Source of the DNA: an uncultured Clostridia bacterium
GTDB taxonomy: Bacteria > Bacillota > Clostridia > Christensenellales > UBA3700
DNA length: 64,000 bases
Direction: 5' to 3'
NCBI GenBank assembly: GCA_937880755.1
Contig: CALGRX010000021.1
Location: 1 to 64,000, forward strand
Part shown: positions 1 through 8,791 of the stretch, piece after piece
Layout of the letters: the number at the start of each line of letters is the position of its first letter
How positions within the stretch are numbered: the first letter of the stretch is position 1
Made by a program: the position numbers and the translations under genes
The notes under the pieces: model-generated
Told to the model about the DNA's origin: nothing
Seen by the model: the letters and a program-made list of their open reading frames with translations, nothing else
The model's database searches: none

Positions 1-234
1 GATTGCCAAGTTACGCTACGCTCCACCGCAATGACATTACTACTTGAGATTGCCAAGTTACGCTACGCTCCACCGCAATGACATTACTACTTGAGATTGC
101 CAAGTTACGCTACGCTCCACCGCAATGACATTACTACTTGAGATTGCCAAGTTACGCTACGCTCCACCGCAATGACATTACTACTTGAGATTGCCACGGC
201 TTGCAAGCAAGCCTCTGAATGACAATACTACTTG
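1..234. repeat. Tandem 47-bp repeat array (family A), open at left edge
   Basis: Four identical 47-bp units (1-47, 48-94, 95-141, 142-188) each begin GATTGCCAAGTTACG and end CGCAATGACATTACTACTTGA. A fifth, diverged unit (189-234) keeps only the ends. There are no unique spacers, so this is not CRISPR. Single copies of the same unit recur near 5680, 9113, 19264 and 19944, always between genes. The ends (GATTGC...GCAATGA) are imperfect inverted repeats. The array probably continues to the left of the window. Confidence 0.95.
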
Positions 235-349
235 GTTTCCAACGCAATGACATAAGGGGACAAGCCCTCCGACTCGGCAAGTCGATTCGCTTTCGGTGGA
301 GATACGAGCAAGACGAAAAACTCGATACGTGTCCGCAAAAATACAAAAA
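235..349. other. Intergenic repeat debris with a near-palindrome
   Basis: No gene is seen here. Positions 258-283 resemble a worn copy of the CCCTCCG...GGCAAG hairpin repeat found intact at 9045, 19882 and 22968. TCGATACGTGTCCG at 322-335 is a 12/14 match to the near-palindrome TCGATACGTGTCGA that recurs at 8804 and, inverted, at 23185. Confidence 0.5.
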
Positions 350-379
350 TTGTATAAATAACGCCGTGTTTCTTATACT
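350..379 (+). promoter_or_regulatory. Putative promoter of spoVT
   Basis: TTGTAT (350-355) and TATACT (374-379) are separated by 18 bp, 17 bp before the spoVT start. In Bacillus, spoVT is forespore-expressed under sigma-G. The TATACTA here also resembles a sigma-G -10 (CATACTA), so which sigma factor is used is undecided. Confidence 0.4.
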
Positions 380-396
380 AAAACGGGAGGAAAATT

Positions 397-909
397 ATGA
401 GAAACATCGGTATAGTGAGAAGGCTTGACGAATTGGGTAGAGTAGTCATTCCTAAGGAGATACGCAACGTATTGCGACTAAGAGAGGGAGAGCAGATAGA
501 GATATCTATGCAAGACGAAACGTTGACCTTGCGTAAGTATTCGAGACTCGGAGAAGGATTTGAAGAAGTGGAAAAACTTTGTCAAACGCTCAAGAAAGTT
601 GCTAAGTGCGACGTCTTTGCCGTGGATAGCCTGAGATACGTATTTTCTACGGTGGAGGGGCTGGTCGGAGAGGACGCCTCGCAGGATATACTCGATGCTA
701 TGGACAAGAGGAAATCAACATTTGTTGAAAATATGCGAATGAGTAAAAGTTGCAACGCCAATGCCTCTAGATTGTATATTGCGCCGATAGTTGCGTGCGG
801 AGATTTGTACGGCGCGCTGATGATTGGCGGAGATAATATAGAGGAAGAACAAAAGAAGTTGTGTGACTTTGCCGTGGGCTTTTTGGCGGGGTGCATAGAA
901 AACCGATGA
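397..909 (+). CDS. spoVT: Stage V sporulation protein T (SpoVT)
   Basis: This is a forespore transcriptional regulator that in Bacillus tunes sigma-G-dependent genes. Residues 1-50 form the AbrB/SpoVT swapped-hairpin DNA-binding domain (RRLDELGRVVIPKEIRN), and residues about 55-170 form the GAF-like domain typical of SpoVT. At 170 aa it is close to the usual length of about 178. The start has a good Shine-Dalgarno GGGAGG (385-390). The gene is followed with a 4-nt ATGA overlap by a SpoVB-type flippase and then mazG, the same order as spoVT-yabM-yabN in B. subtilis, which supports SpoVT over a generic AbrB paralog. Confidence 0.9.
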   Translation: MRNIGIVRRLDELGRVVIPKEIRNVLRLREGEQIEISMQDETLTLRKYSRLGEGFEEVEKLCQTLKKVAKCDVFAVDSLRYVFSTVEGLVGEDASQDILDAMDKRKSTFVENMRMSKSCNANASRLYIAPIVACGDLYGALMIGGDNIEEEQKKLCDFAVGFLAGCIENR

Positions 910-2468
910 AGTCGAGAAGTTTTGCTTCGGGCGCGTTGATATTGGCTGTGGGAGGTATGATTGCCAAAATTTTGGGGGCGGTCTATAGAATACCCCTCAC
1001 CAATATTTTGGGAGCGGAAGGGATAGGTAAATATCAACTCGTCTTTCCGCTCTTTGCCTTGTTGTTGGCTGTGTCTTGCAACGCATTGCCCGTCGCCGTG
1101 TCGAGAATGGTGGCGAGCGATAGAGCGAGAGGACTCGACCAAGGTATCAGAAATACTATGGGCGCAAGTTTGCTTTTCGCTATGTTAACCGGCTTGTTGA
1201 GTATGGCGTTGATGATAGGCATTGCGCCATATCTGGCTAAGGTACAAGGTGTGGAAGGACTGGAGATATGCTATCGTATTTTAGCTCCGACTATCCTAGT
1301 GGTGGCACTTAGCGGTGTGCTTAAGGGGTGGTTCCTAGGCACGTCCGACACCGTTCCTTGTGCGGCTACGCAACCTATAGAACAAATAGTCAAACTTGCC
1401 GTGGGAATATTGCTCGCAAAACTACTTCTGCCACGCGGTATAATTTGGGGCGTGGCGGGAGCGCTGGTAGGCGTCGCGGTGAGCGAATTAGTAGGATTGG
1501 TGACTTTGGCGATTTGGTATGCGGTTACTCGCCGTGAGTCCAAAGGAATATCGCTGGTCGACCCCGCCTTGGGACTGTATAGGTTGACCAAGATTGCTAC
1601 CCCAATTACGCTTAGTTCGCTTATCTTTCCTATAGTGACTTTCGTGGACAGTATATTGATAGTCAAGGTGCTGACGTATAGCGGAACTGACGGGGCAATG
1701 GCGGTGACTCAATACGGTTTGCTGACGGGGCCCGTGTCGACGCTGGTCAATATGCCCGTGGTGGTCGCGTTGTCACTCGCCGTGGCAATCGTGCCCGCGG
1801 TAAGTTCGCACCTTGCTACCTACGACGTAGAGTCAATCAAACAAAAGACGGCGTTGTCTATCAAACTATCTTATCTTATCGGCGTGCCGTGTATGGCGGG
1901 TATGTGGATATTGGCGTCGCCCGTACTCGATTTGTTGTATCCCACGATGAGCGTCTTAGAAAAAGGGCTTTCGGTCAGACTGTTGAGGATGCAAACACCG
2001 ACTATCGTCTTGTTGTCGCAACTCGAAGTGTTTAACGCTACCTTGCAAGGACTGGACAAGGCACCTAAGGTCGTGCTCAACGTCGCTATCGGCGGAATAG
2101 TGAAAATAGCATTGGAAATATTGCTTATATATCGACTAGGTATCGTGGGTGCGAGCGTGGCGTTGGTGATATTTTACGCCCTATCGGGCGCGCTCGATAT
2201 GGCTTTGTATCAAAAATTGGTGGGCAAAAACACGCAACTTGTCAAAAGTATTGGCAAAATACTGCTAAGTAGTGCTATAATGACGGTGGCAATCGTTTAT
2301 TTGCCAAAGCTTATCGCTTCGCCACTTGTGACGACTGTGGTCGTGACGGCAGTCGGTGCAATCGTATACTTGATTGCCGTGGCGACGTTGAGAGTGCTGA
2401 GTAGCGAAGAAATAAAATGCTTGCCTTTGGCATCAAAGAAAACTAAAAGGAAGTTAGAAAAGATATGA
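906..2468 (+). CDS. SpoVB/YabM-type polysaccharide flippase (MOP superfamily)
   Basis: A 520-aa integral membrane protein with about 14 hydrophobic segments and no soluble domain, of the MOP (MurJ/SpoVB/RfbX) exporter superfamily. Such proteins flip lipid-linked cell-wall or spore-cortex precursors. I start it at ATG 906, which overlaps the spoVT stop (ATGA); a GTG at 891 is in frame but lies inside spoVT with nothing better upstream. The 3' end overlaps mazG, again by ATGA. Position between spoVT and mazG matches B. subtilis yabM. It could serve vegetative wall synthesis as well as sporulation; the sequence does not decide. Confidence 0.8.
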   Translation: MKSRSFASGALILAVGGMIAKILGAVYRIPLTNILGAEGIGKYQLVFPLFALLLAVSCNALPVAVSRMVASDRARGLDQGIRNTMGASLLFAMLTGLLSMALMIGIAPYLAKVQGVEGLEICYRILAPTILVVALSGVLKGWFLGTSDTVPCAATQPIEQIVKLAVGILLAKLLLPRGIIWGVAGALVGVAVSELVGLVTLAIWYAVTRRESKGISLVDPALGLYRLTKIATPITLSSLIFPIVTFVDSILIVKVLTYSGTDGAMAVTQYGLLTGPVSTLVNMPVVVALSLAVAIVPAVSSHLATYDVESIKQKTALSIKLSYLIGVPCMAGMWILASPVLDLLYPTMSVLEKGLSVRLLRMQTPTIVLLSQLEVFNATLQGLDKAPKVVLNVAIGGIVKIALEILLIYRLGIVGASVALVIFYALSGALDMALYQKLVGKNTQLVKSIGKILLSSAIMTVAIVYLPKLIASPLVTTVVVTAVGAIVYLIAVATLRVLSSEEIKCLPLASKKTKRKLEKI

Positions 2469-3838
2469 TTACCGTCGTAGGAATGGGAATTAGACAAGGA
2501 CAACTTACCCTCGCGGGAGATAGGGCGATAAAGTGCGCAAGCAAGGTCGTAGTCAAAACTGCTTTGACTGCCACCTATACATACTTCGTCGACAACGCTA
2601 TCGAACATATAACGTTGGACGAGATTTTTGAAAACGCACAAAGCTTCGACGACCTTGACAGAGCAGTGGCAGACACCTTGTTGCAATATAACGAGCAAGG
2701 TGACGTTTGTTTTTGTGTGGACGGTAGCGGATACGAGGATAGGTCGGTGGCGCTATTGCAACAAAGTACCGACGATATCAATATAATAGCGGGAGTATCT
2801 CGTTCGCAAAACTATGCCGAGCCGTCAATTCCGCTTACGGCAATCAGTTGTTACGACCTCATATCGACGGTGGGTTGGGACTACGACACTCGCTCTACTC
2901 TCGTGGTGTGCGATATAGACGACGAATATATGGCTTCGCAAGTCAAGTTGGTACTTAGCAACTTGATAGGGGAAGAAACGCAAGTCGAGTGGGACGGCAA
3001 GAACATTGCGCTATACGAGTTGGATAGACAAAAAGAGTACGCCTACGACAGCTACGTCAAAGTTAAACCAATGACGACTTTGGATAAGTCTAGGTTTAAT
3101 TTTGGCGACCTGTATTGGATTATGCGTAGATTGAGGGCTAAGGACGGCTGTCCTTGGGACAAGGTACAGACTCACCAAAGTATACGCTCCAATATGATAG
3201 AAGAGGCCTACGAATTGGTTGAAGCTATCAACAACGACGATATCGACAATATGATTGAGGAGACGGGAGACGTCTTTTTGCAGGCAATCTTCCATTGCGT
3301 GATTGGCGAGGATACGGGCGAGTACAACGTGCAAGACGCACTGACCGGATTGTGCAAAAAACTCATCACACGGCATACCCACATATTTGGCGAAGTCAAA
3401 GCCAATAATGCCGAGGAAGCGCTCAAAGCGTGGGAAGACGCCAAAGCAAAAGAGAAGAATACCGATACCTTGACAAGCAAAATGAATAAGGTGATTTTGC
3501 CGTCCTTGATACGAGCGTATAAGATACAAAAGATAGCCAAAAAGGGTGGAATGGAATTTGAGAGCCTATCTCAAGTAGAGGACAAAATTCAAGAAGAATT
3601 GAGAGAGGTTGCCGCCGCTAAACCCGAGGATTTGGAGAAGGAATTGGGAGATAGTCTATTTGCCTTAGTTAATCTTTGCCGTTGGAAAGGGGTAGAACCC
3701 GAGGTGGCGCTGGCTATGGCAACGGATAAGTTCGTCAAGCGCTTCGAATACGTGGAAAAGCATTGCGCTAAGCCTATGCAAGAATGTACTAGCCAAGAGT
3801 TGGACGAGTTGTGGGAGGAAGCAAAGCTTGAAGATTGA
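2465..3838 (+). CDS. mazG: Tetrapyrrole-methylase-like / MazG nucleoside triphosphate pyrophosphohydrolase
   Basis: A two-part protein of 457 aa as in B. subtilis YabN. Residues 1-190 resemble a diverged SAM-dependent tetrapyrrole methylase domain (N-terminal ITVVGMG), while residues about 210-450 hold two MazG domains. The first has the family signature LRAKDGCPWD (223-232), then EExxE (IEEAYELVE) and EETGD metal-binding helices; the second repeats EELREV...KELGDSLFALVN. MazG hydrolyses noncanonical (d)NTPs to monophosphates and PPi. It overlaps its upstream neighbour by 4 nt and dus by 11 nt, so the four genes are one transcription unit. Confidence 0.9.
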   Translation: MITVVGMGIRQGQLTLAGDRAIKCASKVVVKTALTATYTYFVDNAIEHITLDEIFENAQSFDDLDRAVADTLLQYNEQGDVCFCVDGSGYEDRSVALLQQSTDDINIIAGVSRSQNYAEPSIPLTAISCYDLISTVGWDYDTRSTLVVCDIDDEYMASQVKLVLSNLIGEETQVEWDGKNIALYELDRQKEYAYDSYVKVKPMTTLDKSRFNFGDLYWIMRRLRAKDGCPWDKVQTHQSIRSNMIEEAYELVEAINNDDIDNMIEETGDVFLQAIFHCVIGEDTGEYNVQDALTGLCKKLITRHTHIFGEVKANNAEEALKAWEDAKAKEKNTDTLTSKMNKVILPSLIRAYKIQKIAKKGGMEFESLSQVEDKIQEELREVAAAKPEDLEKELGDSLFALVNLCRWKGVEPEVALAMATDKFVKRFEYVEKHCAKPMQECTSQELDELWEEAKLED

Positions 3839-4757
3839 CGGTATGGTATTGCCAAGCGACGCCCTGCTTGCGCCTATTGCGGGTTATAGCGACGTGGGCT
3901 TTAGAAAGGTGTGCGCCGATATGGGCGCAGGCTTGACCTATACCGAGATGATTAGCGCCAAAGGCTTGGCGTACGGTAGCGAAAAGACGGAAGAACTGCT
4001 ATACACCACCGACAGGGAAAAGCTCAAAGCCGTACAAATCTTCGGGAGCGAACCTGAATATATCGAAAAGGCTTGTTTGCACCCCGCTCTCGAAAAGTTT
4101 GACCTGATAGATATCAATATGGGCTGTCCGATGCCTAAGATAGTGTGTAACAACGAGGGTAGTGCTTTGCTGGAAAATCCACGTCTTGCAAGTGAGTTGG
4201 TGGGGGCGGCGAAGAAGTCGGGCAAACCCGTCACCGTCAAGATTAGACTTGGGATAAAAAACGGCGAGTACGTGGCGAGGGACTTTGCTAGGTATATGCA
4301 AGACGCAGGCGCAGATGCCATTACCGTACACGGCAGAACGAGGGAGCAAATGTATAGCGGAGTAGCCGATTGGGAAGAAATTGCCAAGGTCAAAGAGTCG
4401 GTGGAAATTCCGCTGATTGCCAACGGCGACGTCTTTACTCTAGACGACTACAAAAAGATAAAAGAGGTAACGGGCGCGGACGGCGTGATGATAGCGAGAG
4501 GAGCGCTCGGCAACCCGATGATTTTTGCCGAGATTGCGGGTAGAGATACGAGTAGCGTTTCTTTGCTAAGTCTAATCGAAGACCACCTCGATACTATGAA
4601 AAAGTTTCACGAGGAACGCTATATAGTCGCCAACTTCAAAAAGCACGCGACCTATTACCTCAAGGGCATACAAGGCTCAAAAGAGGCTAGGTTGGAAGCA
4701 TATAGCGCAAGTAGCGTCGACGAAGTAAAAAAAGTGATGTCAAAATACCTAAGATAG
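3828..4757 (+). CDS. tRNA-dihydrouridine synthase (Dus family)
   Basis: An FMN-dependent enzyme that reduces uridine to dihydrouridine in tRNA D-loops. The N-terminus has the FMN-barrel start LAPIAGYSD; DINMGCPMPKIV carries the expected catalytic Cys, TVKIRLG and TVHGRTREQ follow, and the barrel closes with IANGDVF and GVMIARGALGNP. The length of 309 aa is typical of bacterial Dus. I use TTG 3828 because GGGAGG (3813-3818) lies 9 nt upstream; the ATG at 3843 would be too far from it. The gene overlaps mazG by 11 nt. Whether it is DusB or another subtype cannot be fixed by eye. Confidence 0.9.
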   Translation: MKIDGMVLPSDALLAPIAGYSDVGFRKVCADMGAGLTYTEMISAKGLAYGSEKTEELLYTTDREKLKAVQIFGSEPEYIEKACLHPALEKFDLIDINMGCPMPKIVCNNEGSALLENPRLASELVGAAKKSGKPVTVKIRLGIKNGEYVARDFARYMQDAGADAITVHGRTREQMYSGVADWEEIAKVKESVEIPLIANGDVFTLDDYKKIKEVTGADGVMIARGALGNPMIFAEIAGRDTSSVSLLSLIEDHLDTMKKFHEERYIVANFKKHATYYLKGIQGSKEARLEAYSASSVDEVKKVMSKYLR

Positions 4758-4766
4758 GAGAATTAT

Positions 4767-5312
4767 ATGATAAACGTGGTGTTGGTATATCCCGAAATTC
4801 CTAATAATACGGGCAATATAGTAAGGACGTGCGCCGTGACGGGTGCGAAATTGCACGTCATCGAGCCGTGCGGATTTAGTTGGGAAGATAAATACCTCAA
4901 AAGAAGCGGACTCGACTATTGGGAGCTTAGCGACGTCAAGAGATATCCCGATATGCAAACCTTCCTTGAGCAAAACTTTGGCGACAAGGCAAGTGTGACG
5001 GGCGACATTGCTATCGACTTGCTTAATACGGCCAAAGGTAGCGGTAAGCAAATGCTATTTGCCTCAACCAAAGCCGACCACAACCACGTGGACGTCAAGT
5101 ACGATGACGACTGCTACGTCTTCTTTGGCAGAGAAACCAAAGGTCTTGACGAAGAATGGCTCAAGGTCAACTACGCCCAAGCCGTCCGTATTCCTATGAG
5201 AAAGCAAGTCCGTTCTCTCAACCTCGCCAACTCGGTGGCAATAATCATATACGAGTATCTTAGACAGCACGACTTCGAGGGGTTAAGCGAGCAAGGAAAA
5301 TTGAACTTTTGA
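4767..5312 (+). CDS. trmL: tRNA (cytidine(34)-2'-O)-methyltransferase, TrmL-like SPOUT enzyme
   Basis: A single-domain SPOUT methyltransferase of 181 aa that would methylate the wobble ribose of tRNA-Leu with SAM. The N-terminal VLVYPEIPNNTGNIVRTCAVTG is the TrmL hallmark, and the C-terminal trefoil knot shows FFGRETKGLDEEW, VRIPMRKQVRSLNLANSVAI. A Shine-Dalgarno TAGGAGAA precedes ATG 4767, 9 nt after dus, and the pairing of two tRNA modifiers is consistent with co-transcription. About 25 residues longer than Escherichia coli TrmL. Its stop codon TGA (5310-5312) is part of the first bases of a dispersed repeat. Confidence 0.9.
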   Translation: MINVVLVYPEIPNNTGNIVRTCAVTGAKLHVIEPCGFSWEDKYLKRSGLDYWELSDVKRYPDMQTFLEQNFGDKASVTGDIAIDLLNTAKGSGKQMLFASTKADHNHVDVKYDDDCYVFFGRETKGLDEEWLKVNYAQAVRIPMRKQVRSLNLANSVAIIIYEYLRQHDFEGLSEQGKLNF

Positions 5313-5475
5313 CGGCGGATATCTACTTCGCAATACTTTGTCGCTCTCGCGGCGGATATGCGTCGTAATACTGCGTCGTAACTTACATTTTTGTTTGGTC
5401 ACATACAAGGAGTATGCTCCCTGTACAAAATCCGCGTACTTCTTGTCTTACTTGCATCTACACCACGAGAGAATT
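5308..5475. repeat. Dispersed repeat, family C, copy 1
   Basis: It begins TTTTGACGGCGGATAT and continues with TCGCTCTCGCGGCG, GCGTCGTAA, ACTTAC and TTTGGTCACATACAA. The same order of blocks recurs at 26517-26680 (about 120 bp closely similar) and in part at 22771-22945. An internal partial duplicate (GTATGCTCCCT...CTTGTCTT...ATCTACACCA) appears again at 5509-5562. It begins at the stop of trmL. Confidence 0.75.
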
Positions 5476-5788
5476 ACGATTAAACAACTAATTACTAATT
5501 AAGATAAGTATGCTCCCTCACGCCGTCCTCACTCTCCTTGTCTTGCTCGTATCTACACCATGAGAGGAGTTTTAGTTAGTAGATTTAGTCGTACTTTTAT
5601 AGGATAAAATTAGTTTACAACCCTTCCACCGCTACCGCGCTCCACCTCCCCTTGCACAGAGGTGGCTTTTTATAGGTTGAGATTGCCACGTTCGTTTTAC
5701 TTACACGCAAAGACATTACTTATTGAGATTACCACGGTATTGCAACGTATATCCGTCGTGAGAAATGGCAAAGTCGCATCTAAAAGAA
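5476..5788. other. Repeat-rich gap before the nitrilase-fold gene
   Basis: No gene recognised. It contains the partial family C duplicate (5509-5562), a family B-like hairpin (CCACCTCC...GAGGTGG, 5642-5664) and a family A fragment (GAGATTGCCACG near 5680, then a second GAGATTACCACGGTATTG at 5725). Confidence 0.6.
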
Positions 5789-5800
5789 TACAATAAACTA
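5789..5800 (+). promoter_or_regulatory. Putative -10 element with start codon near +1
   Basis: TACAAT (5789-5794) ends 5 nt before the ATG at 5800. No convincing -35 or Shine-Dalgarno is visible. It is the weakest member of the -10/start-codon arrangement seen at other genes here. Confidence 0.35.
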
Positions 5801-6462
5801 TGCTATATAGTTTGGCGGATATGGACCTTGAAGAGTTTTGGCTCGGGTATTGCGCGGTGATGGGCGTGGGTGATATGGCGGTGCTGGACAGGCGAATTGT
5901 GGGTAGAATTGATTTGGACAAAGATAAAGACGCCGAGATTGCGAGGCGGCTTGCTATGCTATCCAAAGAAAAGCAGTTGCTTTTGCTGGTGCCGGTCAGG
6001 TTGTCGTGGCAGGGCGAAAATTGCAACAGCGTGATAGTGTGGGATAGAGGCAAGGTTGCGGGTGTTGTTGACGAAATCTCCCCCGTGGGCAAGTACGACT
6101 GCGGTGAGGGGGTTGCGGTGCTATCAACAAGCAAAGGCAATCTTGCCGTGGTGGTGGAAAACGATTTGTACTACGCGCAAGTGGCAGAACTGCTCAGTAG
6201 AGTGAAAGTCAGATACGTAGTGTACTCTTCCGCTAAGCCGTGCGCTAGCAACGCCGTGGGGGTGTTGAGGGCGTTGAGTATATTTCTCGGCTGTAAGTGT
6301 TACGGCTGCATGAGCGACCTCAGCGTTGAGGTGATAGGCGGTGAGGTGATAGACGTGGAAGTGGGAAAACTGCGACCTTTGAGCGACCTAGCAACGATTG
6401 GCAAACCTAATAGAGTGCAACAGTCGATTGAGCTATTGGTGTTGGACAAAAAACCGACATAA
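5800..6462 (+). CDS. Nitrilase-fold protein lacking catalytic residues
   Basis: A 220-aa protein whose middle part reads like the carbon-nitrogen hydrolase fold: LLLLVPVRLSW, then NSVIVWDRGKVAGVVDE, GVAVLSTSKGNLAVVVENDLYYAQVAELL and YVVYSSAKP, ending with LRALSIFLGCKCYG. In active nitrilases the strand before the nucleophile elbow reads ICYD; here the Cys position is Glu (VVVEND), and the N-terminal part with the catalytic Glu is short or missing. Catalysis is therefore unlikely. The gene stands alone 61 bp before spoIIE with no Shine-Dalgarno sequence. Function unknown; the fold assignment is by eye. Confidence 0.5.
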   Translation: MLYSLADMDLEEFWLGYCAVMGVGDMAVLDRRIVGRIDLDKDKDAEIARRLAMLSKEKQLLLLVPVRLSWQGENCNSVIVWDRGKVAGVVDEISPVGKYDCGEGVAVLSTSKGNLAVVVENDLYYAQVAELLSRVKVRYVVYSSAKPCASNAVGVLRALSIFLGCKCYGCMSDLSVEVIGGEVIDVEVGKLRPLSDLATIGKPNRVQQSIELLVLDKKPT

Positions 6463-6492
6463 CAAGTCATAAATTTTCAACAAGTTTTATCT

Positions 6493-6517
6493 TGCGACAA
6501 GTCGAAAGCTTTATGCT
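6493..6517 (+). promoter_or_regulatory. Possible Spo0A box and -10 upstream of spoIIE
   Basis: On the minus strand 6493-6500 reads TTGTCGCA, 7/8 to the Spo0A core TTGTCGAA, and the adjacent 6499-6506 reads AAGTCGAA on the plus strand. TATGCT (6512-6517) could be the -10; it ends 6 nt before the spoIIE ATG. Known: spoIIE is activated by Spo0A~P in Bacillus. The site itself is inference from a short match. Confidence 0.35.
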
Positions 6518-6523
6518 AAGACT

Positions 6524-8791
6524 ATGAAAAAATCTGCAAGAATAGTGGGCGTTTATAAATATCTTTTGTGCCTTGTGCTCTTCTATTTGCTGTCGATGGC
6601 AAAACCCGTCGACGGTACTTTCGGGGTGGCGATAAGCTTGTACGCAACCTTGGTGACGTGCGAACTCAACGTGTGGGCTCTGTCGCCTACCTATATTGCG
6701 GGTTGTATGCTTGCCGACCCGTCATTTGCCGGTATCGTTTACGCTCTATCGCCCGTGGTGGTGATGATAATTGGACATTTGATAAGCAAAAAACTCAAAA
6801 AAAAGATGGGGATACTTGCTTGCAATATTTGCGCTTTCGTGGCGCTAGTGCCGATGATTATCGTCGACGCTTATAGACTCAATCCTTTTGCGCCGATAGT
6901 TGCTCTGGTGGTGACGCAAACGGTTACTTATTTTGTGTCCGATTTTTTGAGAGCCTATATATTGAGGGGTAGTAGTCACAAGTTTTCTATCAACGAGAGC
7001 GTGGGCGGTGTCGTGCTGGCGGTCATGCTATCGTGGGGGATTTCTACGCTCAATCTTTGGGGATTTAGACCCTACTACGCCGTGATGGGGTTGGCGCTAG
7101 GGTACGCAGTGAACAAAACTAATCCCGTGGGTGCTGTGACGTGTGGCTTTGCCGTGGCTATGGGCGGCGCTCTCAGCGGACAAGGACTAGAATTGGTCGG
7201 CTCGATTTTGGCGGTGGTTTTGGTAGGGGAAATATTCGCGAGATACAACAAGTGGCTATCTTGTGCAAGTATGATTATGGTCTTCGTTGCCACAAATGTT
7301 TACTTTAACTATTACGGCGAGATGGAATATCTAGCGCTTATCGGATTTGGCGTCGGAATGGTGCTGTGGACGATTTTGCCGACTAAACTCACCGATAGGT
7401 TGCCCGACTATAAGCGCGACGACGCAAGCGAAAGCGCAAAAAATTTGTTGGTGCAAACCAGATGCGATTTGGCAGAGAGAATGGGACAAATATCGAGCGT
7501 GTTTTTTTGTATGGCGGATGCATACTGTAAGTTTTCCGCTACTTTGCCCGACCCGGACAAAGCCGAAGTTGTCATCGCCACAGAGCTGATGAATACCACT
7601 TGTAAAAATTGCACTAAAAGGGATGAGTGCGTCAAGGCGTTGGGCAAAGATCCGTCGTCAATGTTTCAAGGGCTGGTGGCAAGTTGTCTATCGACGGGCA
7701 AGGCTTCGCTGGTAGATTTGCCTAATTTTATCAACTCGCGTTGTATCAAAATTCCGCAACTTTTGTCGGGGTGCAATTATTTGGCGGGAAGCTATCTAAG
7801 TAGACTAAAAGCCAAAGAGAGTTATAGCAAAGACCAGCAACTTATGGCTACGCAACTTGCAGGCGTGGGTAGCGCCTTGAGCGAGATTGGAGAAGAATTG
7901 AAAGACGTGCGTTGTATAGACGGGATAACAGAAAAAGAACTAATCGAAGAACTCGGATATCAAAATATCATTTGCACGCAAGCGTTGGCAGTGGGTGGAA
8001 AAAACGGCGTGGGTTGGTCGCTCGTCGTGCGAAAAGAAGACGTAGACAATCCAAAACTGCTAGACGTGGCAAGTAAAGTCGCCGGAAACAAATTGACGGT
8101 GGTGGGTGATGTGAATTATACCGAAAACAATAAGGCACACGTCAATCTCGCTCCTCAGTCTAAGTACGAGCTTTCGTACGGATATTGCGGACAAGTCAAA
8201 GAAAATTCGGGCGCATCAGGCGATATAGTCAAGGTGCTAAAAATTCGCAACAACAAGGCGCTGATTGCACTATGCGACGGTATGGGCAGCGGCAAAGACG
8301 CACAGACTGCGAGCGCAAGAGCCATAGATATGGTGGGTGGTTATTATCAAGCGGGTTTTGACAATCCACGCGCTTTGACACTAATCAACAAACTGCTTGC
8401 AGTCACTTCCGAGGACAACTTTTGCGCCTTGGATATGTGTGTGGTAGATTTGGATAGCGGGGTCAGCGACTTTATAAAGCTTGGCGGAGTGGAGAGCTAT
8501 ATCAGACGTGACGTGGGAGTACAAGTTATCTCCGCCGCGGCGCTACCGCTAGGAATAGTCGAAGAAGCCACCCCCAAAATAGATAGACAAATGCTTGCCG
8601 TAGGAGATATGGCAGTGTTGGTGTCCGACGGAATAAGCGACGCTTTGGGTGTTGCCGGTCTAAAACTCATACTCGACAAAATCGGTTCTCTTAATCCTCA
8701 AATCGTGTGCAACGAAGTTTTGGCACAAGCCAAAAATATAGGACTAAAGGATGATGCGAGTGTGGTGGCCTTTAGGTTATTCGTTGCGTAA
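6524..8791 (+). CDS. spoIIE: Stage II sporulation protein E (PP2C phosphatase)
   Basis: SpoIIE dephosphorylates SpoIIAA to release sigma-F in the forespore and takes part in asymmetric division. Residues 1-290 carry about ten hydrophobic segments, followed by a regulatory region with a Cys cluster (TTCKNCTKRDEC) and, from about residue 555, a PP2C domain: ALCDGMGSGKDAQ, a central NFCALDMCVVDL strand, GGVESYIRR and VLVSDGISDALG. The length of 755 aa compares with about 827 in B. subtilis. No Shine-Dalgarno precedes ATG 6524, which sits 6 nt after a possible -10. It lies upstream of tilS-hpt as in Bacillus. Confidence 0.93.
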   Translation: MKKSARIVGVYKYLLCLVLFYLLSMAKPVDGTFGVAISLYATLVTCELNVWALSPTYIAGCMLADPSFAGIVYALSPVVVMIIGHLISKKLKKKMGILACNICAFVALVPMIIVDAYRLNPFAPIVALVVTQTVTYFVSDFLRAYILRGSSHKFSINESVGGVVLAVMLSWGISTLNLWGFRPYYAVMGLALGYAVNKTNPVGAVTCGFAVAMGGALSGQGLELVGSILAVVLVGEIFARYNKWLSCASMIMVFVATNVYFNYYGEMEYLALIGFGVGMVLWTILPTKLTDRLPDYKRDDASESAKNLLVQTRCDLAERMGQISSVFFCMADAYCKFSATLPDPDKAEVVIATELMNTTCKNCTKRDECVKALGKDPSSMFQGLVASCLSTGKASLVDLPNFINSRCIKIPQLLSGCNYLAGSYLSRLKAKESYSKDQQLMATQLAGVGSALSEIGEELKDVRCIDGITEKELIEELGYQNIICTQALAVGGKNGVGWSLVVRKEDVDNPKLLDVASKVAGNKLTVVGDVNYTENNKAHVNLAPQSKYELSYGYCGQVKENSGASGDIVKVLKIRNNKALIALCDGMGSGKDAQTASARAIDMVGGYYQAGFDNPRALTLINKLLAVTSEDNFCALDMCVVDLDSGVSDFIKLGGVESYIRRDVGVQVISAAALPLGIVEEATPKIDRQMLAVGDMAVLVSDGISDALGVAGLKLILDKIGSLNPQIVCNEVLAQAKNIGLKDDASVVAFRLFVA

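Noticed and set aside
1..234. CRISPR array
   Set aside because: The units abut one another with no unique spacers, and no cas genes are present in the window.
891..908. GTG 891 as start of the SpoVB-type gene
   Set aside because: The GGCGGG before it is too close, and ATG 906 gives the common 4-nt ATGA overlap also seen at the gene's other end.
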